The notes beneath the pieces are model-generated. The model searched no databases. It had not been told where the DNA came from and saw only the letters and a list, made by a program, of their open reading frames with translations. From Apricaphanius iberus (taxonomy: Eukaryota; Chordata; Actinopteri; Cyprinodontiformes; Aphaniidae): a DNA stretch of 64,000 nucleotides. The stretch spans positions 511,501-575,500 of the forward strand of contig JAPXFQ010001673.1 of assembly GCA_028564705.1 (NCBI GenBank). The letters are read 5' to 3'. The position numbers and the translations under genes are program-made. Below are positions 34,071 to 45,982 of this stretch, in pieces (within the stretch, counting starts at the first letter, position 1; each line of letters starts with the position of its first letter).

Positions 34071-35944
34071 ACCATGTAAAGAAAATTCAGTCAAGCCAAT
34101 CCCATATAAATTTAATAATAGTGGTGAGGGTTGGCTGCTGTCTTAGAAAATGTTATAAGTAACACCACATTTTACTCCAAGACCAAAAGTTAAAAATGTC
34201 TTACAACAGAAAGCATGCTCATCTAGAGATTCAGTAAAGGGCAGACTATAGTGAATACCCATTTAAGGACACAGTGATTGTTTTATGTGGATGAGGTAAG
34301 TCCTCACTTTCATCATTACTACATGCTTGTCCAACTTCACTCTTGCCAGTTCTCACTCCCAAGATGGCAGCCGTCCAACATGACCTCTCCAAGCTGTCCC
34401 CCACAATCACCATGCACACTTCAACGCATTTGTAAAAGCCACAAGCATAAATCCTGCAGGCCCATAACTGACCCGTTTTCCAACCGCCCTGCTCAATTCA
34501 ATGAATGGTTAAGCTTCCAAACTCGTGTAAACACATGATCTCATCTACGCATGTGTACACACTGAATGGCATTTTTCACACACTCCTTTGGGGTTTACAT
34601 TACCATATAACCCCCATACCATTAAATATGAGAGTTTTAAACACCAACAGGCTTTACATTAGCACTGTTTGTTTACTTTTTCGGACTGATTGGGAATATG
34701 CAGAAAAATTGAAAAGGGGATGTGGAAAGGAATTTTGAGAGAAAAGAGAGGCAACGGTGAAGTTAGCATAGCAGCTGGGAGAGAGAACCTTAAGGTGGTT
34801 TCTCCACCACAGGGACACACTGTGCACGTCTAAGATCCCAGTGGGACGTCGGCGAATGAAAACACAAGGCCAATCAGCCAACAGAGACATTTCCTGTGCT
34901 TGTTTTATCAGATGAGAAGAAGCCTAAAGGCTAAATGTGCCCCTCTCAGCAAGGTTGCACATTTCTCAGGATGACCCGCTTCGGGAAACAAAGGGTGGGA
35001 ACATGCATCTTTGTGGGATGACATCAGAAGTGCTGCCTCGGAGCACTGACCTCACTCGCTTGCAATCAATCATCTGCTTGAAATCCGGACTATGTGAATC
35101 TGAGTCGAGCTTTTACCTTTTAAGATATAAACCAAGACCGTCTCATTAATTAAATCCTCTCCCAATAAAAATAGAGCTGCAGTAATAAATTTGTCCATTT
35201 CTTTTTTCCAAAGCTGTGAAACCTCTGGCAAAGCGAGCATCTAGCACCCAGCAGATTGTGGGCCGATATGCCAATTACCAACACTGGCGTGTCATGCTGC
35301 CTATTAGGCAACCTGGCTCTGAGTGATCACACTTTAAAGTCAGAAAACCATAGGAGCGAGAAGCTGATCTAACAAACCCTCTCCATCAGAGTGTGACTAA
35401 AGCCCAGTGGAATTCAAACAAAGGTTTTTTGGGCCCACATGACTGATTTAGCCAGTAGGATCAAAGTTGAAGAGTTTGTCCGGGAAAGGAAACAGAGAGA
35501 AGGATCACGGAGAAGTGATCATTACAAAGGCCTTCATGCTGTACAGTGTATTGAATCGTGGCTTGCACATGATTACTCCAAGTGTGATTTAATTCAATAT
35601 GGCTAGATTTGGTGGTGAATGTATAATAGGCCAATAAAAACAGGAGACCATAGCAATCGTTCCCTATGTCACAAGAGACAACCAGAGTCTGAGGAATCCC
35701 AGCACATAGTCATCTTAACTGCTAGGGAAAAATGAAGGGTAAACCAAGGTTTTCTGTGTGTTAGGGTTTCAAAACAACTCTAAAGTTTAGTGTGACCATT
35801 TCTTTTTTTTTGCTACCTTTCAAAGCCTCAAATCAAGGTACAAAACAATACTATTGTAGTGTATATACATTTGTGATACTAATAAATGACTACTGTAATT
35901 ATAAATTCAGTGTACACCTTTACTGGCCACATTGTTTAAGTTTT
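34071..35944. other. non-coding, no gene recognised
   Basis: A repeat-poor GC-balanced patch at about 35.2-35.4 kb could be conserved non-coding DNA. Nothing else is recognised. Confidence 0.25.
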
Positions 35945-36270
35945 CATTAGAACAGAGATAAATCACACGTGGGGTCCCCCAGGGCTCCATCCTGGGGCCT
36001 TTTTGTTCAATATCTATATATTTCCACTAACCCAACATATAACCAATGAGCCAATAAGATTAGTTACCACAACTATGCGGATGACACTCAGCTCTAAATT
36101 ACACCAGGTGACTTTGATCTCAAGCAGACCCTAAATGAATGCATTGAGCAAATCAATAGTTGGATGTTCCATAACTTTCTCCTACTGAACAGAAACAAAA
36201 CCAAAAGTAATTATTTTGGACCTGAAGCGGAACGATCAAGACTGAACGCTGAGCTTCAGTTAAGAGGATT
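35945..36270 (+). pseudogene. L2-like LINE reverse transcriptase, 5' segment
   Basis: The frame includes RGVPQGSILGPFLFNIYIFPL, the reverse-transcriptase block leading into the catalytic motif. A decayed YADDTQL motif follows in another frame (ACTATGCGGATGACACTCAGCT). Then come NRNKTKSNYFGPEAERSRL residues of the L2 type. Frameshifts break it. It is the first part of a LINE interrupted by foreign DNA and resuming near 37060. Confidence 0.8.
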
Positions 36271-37059
36271 TCTTTTAAAAAAAACACACACAAAAAAACA
36301 ACTAAACATGCATAGCCAGGTTTTTAAGTTAATGAGTAATGAAGCGCTTTAAACCAAAAAGAATGAGGCTGATCACATATCGCTCCATTTTCTTAAGCAG
36401 GCTGTTTGCAACAAAATATGCGGCAGTTCGGGCCCCTAATTTCCCGTGCTGACCTAAGGGTGTGACGCAAGTTGACCCTGGTAGCTCGTTCCCAGCAGCT
36501 TCAACAGGAAGATGATCACGACAACCGGCAAACAACCAAAAACACGACTCAAAGCACGCTAAAAGTGGCACTAGGAAGAAGAAGCTTTTATTAGCAGCTT
36601 CTCGTGAGTCAAAAGCAAAATACGCTAAAAGTCAGACATCCGGATATATATCGGATACGCAATCGATACATGGAGGCTGCTTCAACTACATCTGATACAA
36701 AAAACAGATGCTGGCATGGTTCCTGTCCTAGTGACCAGGTAAGAAACATTATAGGTCGTTTTTAAGGTTTGATGTGAAAATGATTTGACCTAAGCGATGA
36801 CTTGAGAGACCTAACGTGCAGCATTCTCTGTAACCATGCAACAGCTCAGCTGCTGTGTAGTGGTGAAATTTTTAGAAAAATGCACAATACGTTCTAACGT
36901 TCAGCCAATCATGTAATGCTTCGTCATAAGTACGCGCAGGCCCCCCGAGCCGATCTGGTAACCCAAGCACATCTGGTACCTACACCGGCCGTGTCGCTCA
37001 TGGGTTTTGTTTTTTCCTCCTGCCCCATGCTCCTTTAATACAACTAGATTCTACTGATC
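36271..37059. mobile_element. insertion splitting the L2-like LINE
   Basis: LINE homology stops near 36270 and resumes near 37060 in the same orientation with no loss of order. The roughly 790 bp in between is CpG-richer and carries a short exon-like frame with a zinc-ligand motif (36670-36738). Terminal repeats could not be defined. Confidence 0.55.
36670..36738 (+). pseudogene. THAP-like first-exon remnant of a DNA transposon
   Basis: An ATG in ATACATGG context opens 23 codons, MEAASTTSDTKNRCWHGSC then PSDQ, ending exactly at a CAG/GTAAGA donor. The C-x4-C spacing within RCWHGSC.SD resembles the start of THAP-type zinc fingers carried by fish DNA transposons. It lies in the sequence that interrupts the L2-like LINE. 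The downstream exon was not recognised before the LINE resumes, so the gene is incomplete here. Identification is tentative because only the first pair of zinc ligands is visible. Confidence 0.4.
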
Positions 37060-37885
37060 CGGCTCGAAATCTAGATGTAATGATGGACTTTGAATTGAAC
37101 TTCAAAGGCCACATAAAAGCAATAACAAAGTCAGCTTTCTATCACCTGAAAAACATTTTTAGAATTTAAAGACCTAATGTTGCAACAGGACCTTGAAAAA
37201 CTCATCCATGCGTTTAGCTTTAGTCGGCTCGATTACTGCAATAGCGTCCTCACAAGTCTGCCTATGGAGTTGATCAGACAGCTGCAGCTGATCCATAACG
37301 CTGCTGCTCACGTCCTCACTAGAACCAGGAAAGTAAAAAACATCAACCCAGTTCTAAAGTCCTTACACTGGCTCCCTTTGAGTCAGGGAATAGACTTCAA
37401 AATACTCCTACTAGTTTATAAATCATTAAATGGCCTAGCTCCAAAGTATGTTGAAGACCTATTATCATTATACCAACCCACCCCCCAGACCACTCAGGTC
37501 CTCCAACTCTAACCTACTGATCATCCCTATAATTAGAACCAAACAGGGAGAAGCAGCTTTCAGTTTCTATGCTGCCATTATCTGGAACAAACGTCCTGAC
37601 CACTGTAAAGCTGCCAAAACACTGAGCTGTGTAAAACTTAAAGCTCATCTGTTTAGAGCTGCCTTTGAGTAATTGCTTTTTCAATGTCCATGCTTTTATG
37701 CTCAATTGGTGTTTTATTACTTTCTCTAATGTTGTATTCTTTATGCTTTTCATATTTTATTGATTGCCGTTTTTACCTTCCGTGCTTTTATCATATGTTT
37801 TGTTTTTTGTTTTTTTACCACCGGATCATGTAAAGCACCTTGAACTATATTGTTGTTGAAAGTGTGTCATACAAATAACGTTGCC
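37060..37885 (+). pseudogene. L2-like LINE reverse transcriptase, 3' segment and 3' tail
   Basis: A 111-codon frame from 37177 reads FSRLDYCNSVLTSLP, then QLQLIHNAAAHVLTRT and LKSLHWLPLSQGIDFKILLL plus VYKSLNGLAP. This is the L2-clade C-terminal reverse-transcriptase region. It continues with a shift into RTKQGEAAFSFYAAIIWNKRP. The tail with AAAGCACCTTGAACTATATTG and CAAATAACGTTGCCTTGCC is the family's 3' end. The copy is 5'-truncated and frameshifted, so it is immobile. Confidence 0.9.
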
Positions 37886-39841
37886 TTGCCTAGTAGCAGG
37901 AATAATTGACTGTGAGAATCCTGTGCATCTAAAGTTACCAGTTTTTGCCTACCGACCTTGCATTTGTTGTTCCCCGATGTACTCAAGTTGAAATTTCCCA
38001 TTCACCCCAACATCTCCGGGTACATCCAAGCTCCCACCATATTACACAATTTAGATTGCGGTTCTGGATGCAGCTTGTTCAAATTGCATGCTATCAAATT
38101 CCAAGGCAGTTGGCCTCAAGTTCTACTGCCAAGGTCCCACAAGCCTGTGCTGCACACATCAGTCACAACTGAACCAAAAACATCTCATCTTCTGTCTGTT
38201 GTCCAGAAAACACAACTCTAAAACCTTAACTGACTTTTTTTTTTTTAAAGAAAGAAAGAAAGAAAGAAAAAAAGCAAGGCTCGTGGATGACAAGGACTCA
38301 ACTGATTTAAAAAAAAAAATGTTTTTACCTTTTATCAAACTTTCCTCTGGGCTCAATAAAGTATTTCTTTTTTATTTGAATAAGAGCCATTTTTTTGTGT
38401 TTCTCGGCACGCACTTTCAAACCATATCATTAGGACAAACACGTCCTCACGAAACTTCACCACAGCGCAGGAAACATCCTTGACATTGTTTCACTTGACC
38501 GTTGAGAGAACCCAGAAAATATCTTTGGCACCTGCTGTGTAGAAACGATATGTTTTTGAACTGAAATGTAAGTATGCAATCACCGGGATACCATGAACCC
38601 ACCATTTGGAAAGCTTTAATGCCGGATCTAGTTTACATACACCATCCATTGTAAAGAGCAGGACCGAATGGTTCAGTCATTTGTGTTGGGATGATTCCGC
38701 TCTGCCAGTTTTCCAATCGTTTCAACTTAACTCTGCCACTCGGTTGGCTGCTTTAGCTCAGTGGTGGTGAAAAGCCCCCCAACAAACAATCGTCTCGAAA
38801 GAAAACTCTGGATTCTTGCTTGGAACTTTATACTGTATTGGATTCGAATACTACGGCATCAAAATATAACAAAGCAACCGCATACACTTCATGCGTGTAA
38901 AACATGCTTCATGCCTTTGCAACTGCTGATTGTAATGAGAATGGGGCAAAAACAACCAAGACTCTGACGTCTAGTTTTAATCACAGGAAGACATAGGATG
39001 GGAGAAAAATGAAAGCTGCGTACAGTAACTGCAAAGCCTCACCGCAGCGTGCAGTCCAGAGCCAGACTCCGGAAATGCATGGCAGTGTTCCCTACATCCT
39101 GCCCGCCCAGCCCTGGCCCAGGCTCTCGCCCCCACACTGCCAAACCTCTGTTATCACTCCGTGCAATTACCTCCAGATTCCACTGCATCGAGATCATATT
39201 GGCCCCATTATACAATCCCATTCTGAGTACAAAGTAAAACACAGGTCTGAGTGCAAACCTTGCAGTCTGACACGTTCCTGGGTATAGAAACAGCTTCGTA
39301 GGTGTGAAAAAAACAAACAAACACATGTCTGGGTTTGTGCAAATAGAGCAGAATTGCTCATTTATTGAAACAAACTCTTATTTAATCTTATAATATATGC
39401 TGACTCTCCAAATATTGAGTGTCAGCTCTTTAAAATGAAATGTTACCACGGAGAAAATTATAAGCAGTTTGGAAAGAGAGTAGAAGAAAAATATAATTAA
39501 AAGTCACTTGTAAGCAACTGAAGCCGTCTGCTCAAGGCAACACTTGCTGAACTCTCATATGTAGAGCAGGAAAGAGAAGTGGATGCAAAAAAAAAAAATG
39601 CAATGGTATCTGAAATTTGAAGCAAGAAGTTTATTCACAGAAACGCATAATAAAGTTTCCTTAGAACTTAGCTTTTACAGGTACTTGGTAAGGAAAAACT
39701 ATGTAATGTATATTTAAGTAACAAGACTTTTCAGTAAAATCTTCAGGCTACAAAAGGTTGGTCAGCTTTTTTTTTTTTAAATCTAGACAAAACTGTGCTG
39801 AAAGTGACCCTTTTTTTTTTGCTAACCAGTCTCATCTATTT
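37886..39841. other. non-coding, no gene recognised
   Basis: It contains a (GAAA)n tract at 38246-38273 and a LINE-tail-like CTCTGGGCTCAATAAAG at 38344. A GC-balanced, repeat-free block at 39.03-39.27 kb may be conserved non-coding DNA. No exon is supported. Confidence 0.35.
38246..38273. repeat. (GAAA)n microsatellite
   Basis: Tandem GAAA units. Confidence 0.9.
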
Positions 39842-39844
39842 TTA

Positions 39845-40372
39845 TGGTGCATTCCATTTGTCTCGGATACGTGGGCATACGAGTTGCTGTACACGAGAAT
39901 GTGACGCAGTTCCCCACTTAAATCGTTCCAGTTTGTCTCACTACACTCCGATTCGGAAAGAACATGGACGCTTTGTGGGAAGCAGCTGTCGACAGGCAGG
40001 CTAGTCATTGTTTTTGTTGTTAGCGACATAGCATCTTAAGCAGACAAGCATGAAAGCTGTACATTGTAATACACGCACGGCAAGGCAATGCTGTGTATAA
40101 ATTGGTGACTGGATTAACGCGGAAATGTAGTCAAGTGTGTAAGAGCATTTAGAAACGACATGGAAATTACCAACATTGCACACAAAAAAAAGAATATACA
40201 TCTCAACTACGGGCGCAGCCATCTTTGTTTCGGAGCTGCTCGGTGTACTATCAAAGATCCGAGTTGGAGGTCAAAACTTCAAACCTAATGGGGGTGTGTC
40301 TCGGTGAAATGACGCAAGGCAACTGCAAGATTTCCGACTTTCCGATTCGGAAAGGTTAACTAGAATGCAGCA
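39845..40372 (-). mobile_element. PIF/Harbinger-like MITE, copy 1 (528 bp)
   Basis: The ends TGGTGCATTCCATTTGTCTCGG and (complement) TGCTGCATTCTAGTTAACC are inverted repeats. Both flanks are TTA (39842-39844 and 40373-40375), the TWA target of PIF/Harbinger. The whole unit is about the same as 62152-62690 in opposite orientation. A minus-strand frame with YISALIQSPIYTQH and SVHVLSESECSETNWN parallels the frame in the other copy but is split. Confidence 0.85.
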
Positions 40373-40602
40373 TTAACCTAAGTCTCGTCCCCTTCCTGTC
40401 AGCCCATGGGTTCTCTGGCGTTCACACCACCCCAAACGCCAGTGTCAGTTACGGCAAGATTGCATGTAAACTCTCTGACCGAGTACGTCAGAGATCCGTC
40501 AGAGTCTCCGCGGTGCGCTGTGTGCGTTGGCTCCATTGACTTTTCAAGTGTTACTTGCGTTGCAAGCAGAAACGTAGCAAACTACAGCAACGAAAAATAA
40601 AA

Positions 40603-41229
40603 TGCCAAAAAAAATATGAATGAGAGTCAATGGAGCGATAAAAGTTATTTTCTTGTCCAGTTTGAAATGTGCCGTGGATCAAACATATGATGTCCGTGAA
40701 TTTAAAAACTAATTTTGATACAGAGAAAACGCTGATTTTCGACCAGTGGCAAAAGTTACTTTAGGTTTTGTGTAAAAACATTTTGCGATATAACTATAAC
40801 TGCAGAAGAAGAAGGAGAGTGAGTGTCGTGTAACCTCCAAGCCAAAGAAAGGAGCATTAAACATGGAGTAAACCACTATAAATCTGACCATGTGGAAAGT
40901 AGTGGCGTCTTTGCAGTTGGTGGAGTTAGAGCCAACATGGAGGAGAAGCTCTACAAGCTCTAGGGAAGTGTTTTACGTGCTATAGCTAGCGTTAGCTCCC
41001 GTTACCCAAATGACGTCATATATGCGACTTTTGACTTGTAGGCATTTTAAATGCGAATTTTTACAATCAAATAAATACAAAATCACTTGGCAAACACATG
41101 CGAAATGTACATCATTAGTTATCATTTAAATCGAATTACAACATATGTGTGATCCAGGAAGTAAGACAAAGCGGACCAGAAAATAACGTTTATCGCCCCA
41201 TTCACTTCCATTCATTATTTTTTCGGCCA
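40603..41229 (+). mobile_element. TIR element A of a head-to-head pair
   Basis: The left end TGCCAAAAAAAATATGAATG, then AGTCAATGGAGCGATAAAAG, is matched by the complement of the right end: TGGCCGAAAAAATAATGAATG, then AAGTGAATGGGGCGATAAACG. The element is about 627 bp. It holds a short coding-like block (HVESSGVFAVGGVRANMEEKLY) also present in element B. The superfamily is not recognised, and flanking duplications are obscured by its partner. Confidence 0.65.
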
Positions 41230-41272
41230 GGGGACCCACGGGCCGATCAGAAGGGGAGGAGACTTGGGCTCC

Positions 41273-41880
41273 CCATGGAAGTCAATGGAGCGACAGAAGT
41301 TAATTTCTGGTCTGCTCTGTTGCGTCATGAATCCCAAATGTACCTCTATTTAAATGATAATTAATTATGTGTGTTTGGACTGTTTTTGTCAAGTGATTTG
41401 GGATTTATTTGATTTTTAAGATCTAATTAAATGCAATCAAAATGCCTACAAGACTTCTGGGGCTAACGCTAGCTAGACTAGCTAGCACCTAAAATGCTTC
41501 TCGACACATTGTAGAGTTTCTCTTGCATGCTGGCTCTTACTCCACCAACTGTTTCTCCTTCAGCATATCTGCCACTTTCCACATGGCCAGACGAATGGTG
41601 TTTTTTTTCCACGCTTAATTCTTCTTCCTTTGTCATGGAGGAAGGAGGCGAAGCCAGGGTAAACTCACGGCCATTAGTCTCCTCCTCCTCCTTCAGTTGT
41701 AGTCCGCTAAGCATTTTTATACAAAACCTAAAGTAACTATTGCCACTGGTTGAAAATCAATATTTCCTCTGCATCAAAATTTGTCTTAAAATTCGTGGAC
41801 ATCAGATGTTCAATCCATGGCACGTTTCATACGGGATCAGAAAATAACTTTTATCGCTCCATTGACTCATTTTTTTGGCA
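41273..41880 (-). mobile_element. TIR element B, inverted partner of element A
   Basis: In reverse complement it runs from TGCCAAAAAAATGAGTCAATGGAGCGATAAAAG-type sequence through the same interior as element A to GAAGTCAATGGAGCGACAG. Its minus-strand frame 41714-41478 includes GHVESGRYAEGETVGGVRAS followed by MQEKLY. Together with element A it makes a 1.28 kb imperfect palindrome around a spacer at 41230-41272. Confidence 0.65.
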
Positions 41881-44800
41881 GTAGTTAATCCATGGCATGG
41901 AAGTAGAAGGCTCCCAATAGGCTCTTTAAAACACTGCTTAAACAGTCAACCCTTGAATATTTGTGAAAATGAAAATAGAGGTCTCCCAGTAGTAGTGGGC
42001 AATATAAAAAGTATATTAAGGTATAAATAATATAAATTTAGTCAAAGGTAAAGATTTTGTCCATACCACGGTTATGCGTTTATTTGATGTCATCAAGCTG
42101 TACCTACATACTTTGTACCAGGGATGCAAGGATTCCAATGTTCAGTAGTTGTCTTCAGACTAGATATTCAAAGTTTATTTATCATTTAACGGAATGAAAT
42201 CTGTTGAACATTTTTAATTCAAATATAAATAAGTTTCCTTTCATGCTTGTATTCTTCTTTCACACAGTAAAGTCTGCAAAACTGGTCTTTTTGACTGTCT
42301 GGGTATAAAATGTTGACCCATTCTATTAAATTACTAAATTCCAGAGACAAATCCAATCATTTGTCACCAAGTTGGACCTGAAGGAGCAGAGGACATTCTT
42401 CACATGTTTTCCAAAATCCTACTCAATCGATCAGATACTATTTAACAGACAAATATTAGAACTCTGAAGCCAAAAAGCCTTAAAGCTGCTGTCCGGAGTA
42501 TTTTCGTTTTTTGTTTTTTTTTACCAAATGTACCAAGGCCCCACCCGAAACATTCCTTTTCCCACCTTTCCTCTCCCTCTAGCCCCACCTCAACAATTTT
42601 GCAGGTCAAAGAGGAAGGCAGCAAGTGCTATCGAGAATCACGAGATTGTATTTTTCTTTGGGACAAAGAGGTTAGCGACTTCACCATGACTGACGCTTTC
42701 TTCCAATATGGCCGCCGTAAAACAGGAAGAGAGGCCTGTGTGCCTGGCCCTATCTGCACAAGTTTGCGTGATGCACATGAATGTTGATCGACAGAAAACA
42801 AGGCAGGAACTTGAATTCAATTGGCTAAAAAAAATCAGTGTGAAATACATAGGGGTCTAAAGGAGGAATGGTAGACTTAGGAGTTATGAAGCAAAAGCTG
42901 TACATCATAGTACTGAAATGCATTTTAATGATTAATGAATGCGGTTTTAAACCAAATCCACCAGTTTTTTGTGTTGAAGATTGCCTGATAATTAGATTTG
43001 ATCAAGATGAACAAATTGCTATCATTTCTTAACAGGTCTACTATGGTCAGTGCTTTTTAATTTAGATCAATTGAAAGTCACAAAACTGTTTCCTAGAGAA
43101 CCACCAGAGCACTTTCTACATCTGCCAAAAATCGATCACCAAGTAGACATACATAGAATTAAAAAACAAAAAGAAACAGCAATGTGCATTAGTGCTTGCA
43201 AATCAAACAACTATATAAGTTTGAACAAGTAAACCACAGAATGTATTCACTTGAGTGGTTTATATGCATGGATACCAAAATTCAGAAATAATAACAGACT
43301 GAAACCAGGTTAAGTTCAGAAGATAATCATAGCCACCATTTGCTATATCTCTGCCATCTACAGAAGCACCCATTGAGGCAAAGGGGTGGGGGTCATTGGG
43401 GTCGAATTCTGTCTCACCCATAGAGCTGAAAAATAACTCAAAAACTATTTTTAGGTGTCCAAATCTATGTCAAAAAGTGCTCATCCATCATAACCTTTAT
43501 TAGAAAAAAACCCAACTGATAACTTTTTAACGACTTTGTACTGTTTTGGTCATTCCACATTTAGGCCAATAGGTATGTAATGGTTTGCCACGGTGGTTAC
43601 GTGACTCCAATTAATAGGAGCTGTACTGCATATTATGTTACAGTCATTATTGCTGTATCCGTGGGGGAGGAAACCTAAAAAGCAAAGGATAAACTATTTG
43701 CAACATTACTATAGTTCAAACGTCACCAACTTAAGCGTGTTCCCGCTTATAATATATTGGGCCAATTGAATGGACTCCAACTGCCCTTAAAGCTTACATC
43801 TGATGTATAGTTTTATTGGCTGAGAGGCTAAAGGTAAAAGAGAATGGGGTGGAACACTGTCTAATGGTAAAGGTTGAGAAAATTTTGAGGAGTCCCCGCA
43901 ATGGTATTCCAATTACATATTTTCCTGACAGCATTCAGCCAAACCAATTATTAATATCTATCAGCCGGAGGTCCCATGGACTAATTTTGATTTGATTGAG
44001 GGTCAGTTATATTTCATTAGACCACACTATTGAAATCTGGGTAAATAACCATAAAATTGGAAATAGGGTGCAATACAACAGCAAATATAGACTGCAAAAT
44101 CTATATGCTGAAATGTCGGTATAAAATTGTTTTGCAATGAGAATGACATAAAAATCGGCTTACAGTCAAATTAACCAGAAGGAGCTGGATTTTTTTTGAA
44201 CTGCCCCTTGTGATGTCATCAGCCAAAACACAAAGCAAAATCAGCTTCCCCCCTCTCTCTTCCTTGCATTTATCAAAACAGTACTTTGTGATATCCTGTA
44301 ATGTAAATCCATACATCAAACACCCACTGGTGTTATTGCCAGAAGTGACGAAAAAAATATTAATACTGGATGGTCACTTTAACACCGGTTAGATACTTTC
44401 CATATGTTGACTGCGTCGCATGACTAGAATCATAGACAATGTTCATCAAACTGCATTTAAAATGTAATAATCTTTAGAAGACGTGCTGTAGCAAAGCGTC
44501 ATGTCGGCCACTGGCTGTCCTGGGTTGGCCGGAGACAGCTCCCCTCTTGCCCCTCCACCGCCCTTACTTTGCCTTCTTCGGTCGATAACAATCAGAAAGT
44601 GCTGAAAGCACACTACGAAGGCGACCATACGCCTTCTTTTTGCGTTTTTTGTTTGTTTTTTTTCGGCTTGGACGCGAAGAAAAGTTAAGCCCGCCGATGC
44701 CGCATGACTTTTCTTCGCCTGCGGTGTCGTAAAACGACCAACAAAAGATGTTCTGGACGGAAACAGTGGGATATTCTGCCTTGGGTTTTGCCGTTTCTTA

Positions 44801-44902
44801 GAAGAAAGAAAAAAAACAAGTTGTCGCATCCTCTCTCTTTTTTTGGTCTTTCTTTTCTTTCATCTACTAAGACTGTGCTTGTAAAAGTGCTTCCGAGCTT
44901 AC
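41881..44902. other. non-coding, no gene recognised
   Basis: Most is AT-rich with no supported feature. 42.48-42.87 kb and 44.16-44.40 kb look transposon-like but have no definable termini. From 44.50 kb the sequence becomes CpG-rich, leading into the putative promoter. Confidence 0.35.
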
Positions 44903-45010
44903 CTGTGGATCTTTAACGGGACAAAAGTAGAGCTCTGGAGTTTGGTTGAGAGGAGAGGAAGGGGAGCCAGTCTGCAGTTGATCCTCTGCTACACTCAATG
45001 TTAAAACCAC
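44903..45010 (-). other. candidate distal 5' UTR exon (minus strand), possibly cald1
   Basis: On the minus strand, AAAGATCCACAG is followed by GTAAGC, a near-ideal donor (intron starts at 44902). Upstream sequence contains GGGAGGGGC (GC-box-like). The 44.50-45.01 kb interval is clearly CpG-richer than its surroundings. It is on the cald1 strand, 44 kb upstream of the coding exon, so it may be an alternative first exon of cald1, which uses multiple promoters in vertebrates. No ATG-initiated frame is obvious. The 5' limit is not defined, and a different minus-strand gene is possible. Confidence 0.35.
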
Positions 45011-45559
45011 ACTGAATACCCCGTTCAAGCCCCTCCCTTTAAGAAGACATAATAGCCATCGACTTTTTTTTTTGTCCTTTTTTTTTTTTTGTCTGGGCCA
45101 AGCTATTCGGTCATATCTACATTACGAAAAACCTACGCTTAACTTCTTATCTGAAAGGAGTAAAGGCCTAAACAGAAATTCCTGATTGATTTTCTTTCCT
45201 AATGCCTTTGAAACAAACTAAGAAAAACATTGGTCTCAGTAGATCACATACAGACTTAGTGGTGGCCTATATTTAAATTAAAATAAGCCCAACTTGGACC
45301 AGTAGCCAACAGAAACAGTATTTAAAGGTAGAGAATGCCCAAAACATATACAAACAAAGCTGCTGCTTAGTGGTGTTTTAGATAAATTAGGATTGCTGAT
45401 ATTATTCTATCAGCTAAATGACAGAATGCTGAGAGAGTCTTGGTAGATTTCAGCTTTCTATAAGACGACATAATCATAACTCTTCATTCAAAAGCAGACA
45501 TACCCTTCATTAGCATGTAGTATGACAGTAGTTTGCAAGAATTTCGGCCTACTGTAACC

Positions 45560-45982
45560 GATTGAGACTAGTGAGGAGTCACGTGCCTATTTGGGCGGGG
45601 TCTGAGTTGGTCGGCCATGATGGTAGGCTGAGGTGGACTGAGTGTCTGGCAAGCCGGGCGCCGTCCCGGTGGGCTGACGCCAATGTGGGTTGGGCTGGTC
45701 CACCATTTATTTATTCATTCATTCGTTCATTTATTCTCTCTCTCTCTCTCTCGCTCTCTCTCTCTGTAATTTCCCTAAAATTGGGCCAGCCAATTGGCTA
45801 CCGAGGGCCAGCAGGGTGTTGCCCGCATCGACATATATTATTGGTCGATGTTTCTCATTGTCATGGGCTGACAGGTTCGGGGAGCTGTGACAGCTGTCAA
45901 TCAAAGCACAAACTAGGGTGGACCCTGGGCGGGAACTCGTCATAGGCTGGGAGTGGTTGTACTGTGGCTTGTTTATCTAAAA
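45560..45982 (+). promoter_or_regulatory. GC-rich putative promoter upstream of a plus-strand exon
   Basis: The block contains an E-box (GTCACGTGCC), GGGCGGGGTC (Sp1-like), a (CT)n tract at 45734-45766 and CpG-rich sequence, then leads directly into the ATG at 45983. With the 44.9 kb minus-strand exon candidate it would form a divergent promoter pair. Confidence 0.3.
45734..45766. repeat. (CT)n microsatellite
   Basis: About 33 bp of CT repeat with one interruption, preceded by ATTC/ATTT repeats. Confidence 0.95.

Larger units (their letters stand above)
40603..41880. repeat. long imperfect inverted repeat (about 1.28 kb)
   Basis: Outer arms 40603-41020 and 41440-41880 and inner arms 41030-41229 and 41273-41440 are reverse-complementary with moderate divergence. 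The motif GTCAATGGAGCGAYARAAGTTA occurs four times, twice in each orientation, at the ends of the two component elements. Confidence 0.8.

Noticed and set aside
38752..38850. tRNA-like TTTAGCTCAGTGG and GGATTCGAATAC boxes suggesting a tRNA gene or SINE
   Set aside because: The A-box- and B-box-like motifs are about 80 bases apart with no cloverleaf stems between them, and no SINE body follows.
45562..45945. 127-codon plus-strand frame over the (CT)n tract
   Set aside because: The frame depends on translation of the dinucleotide repeat; the GC-rich segment is better read as promoter-type sequence.
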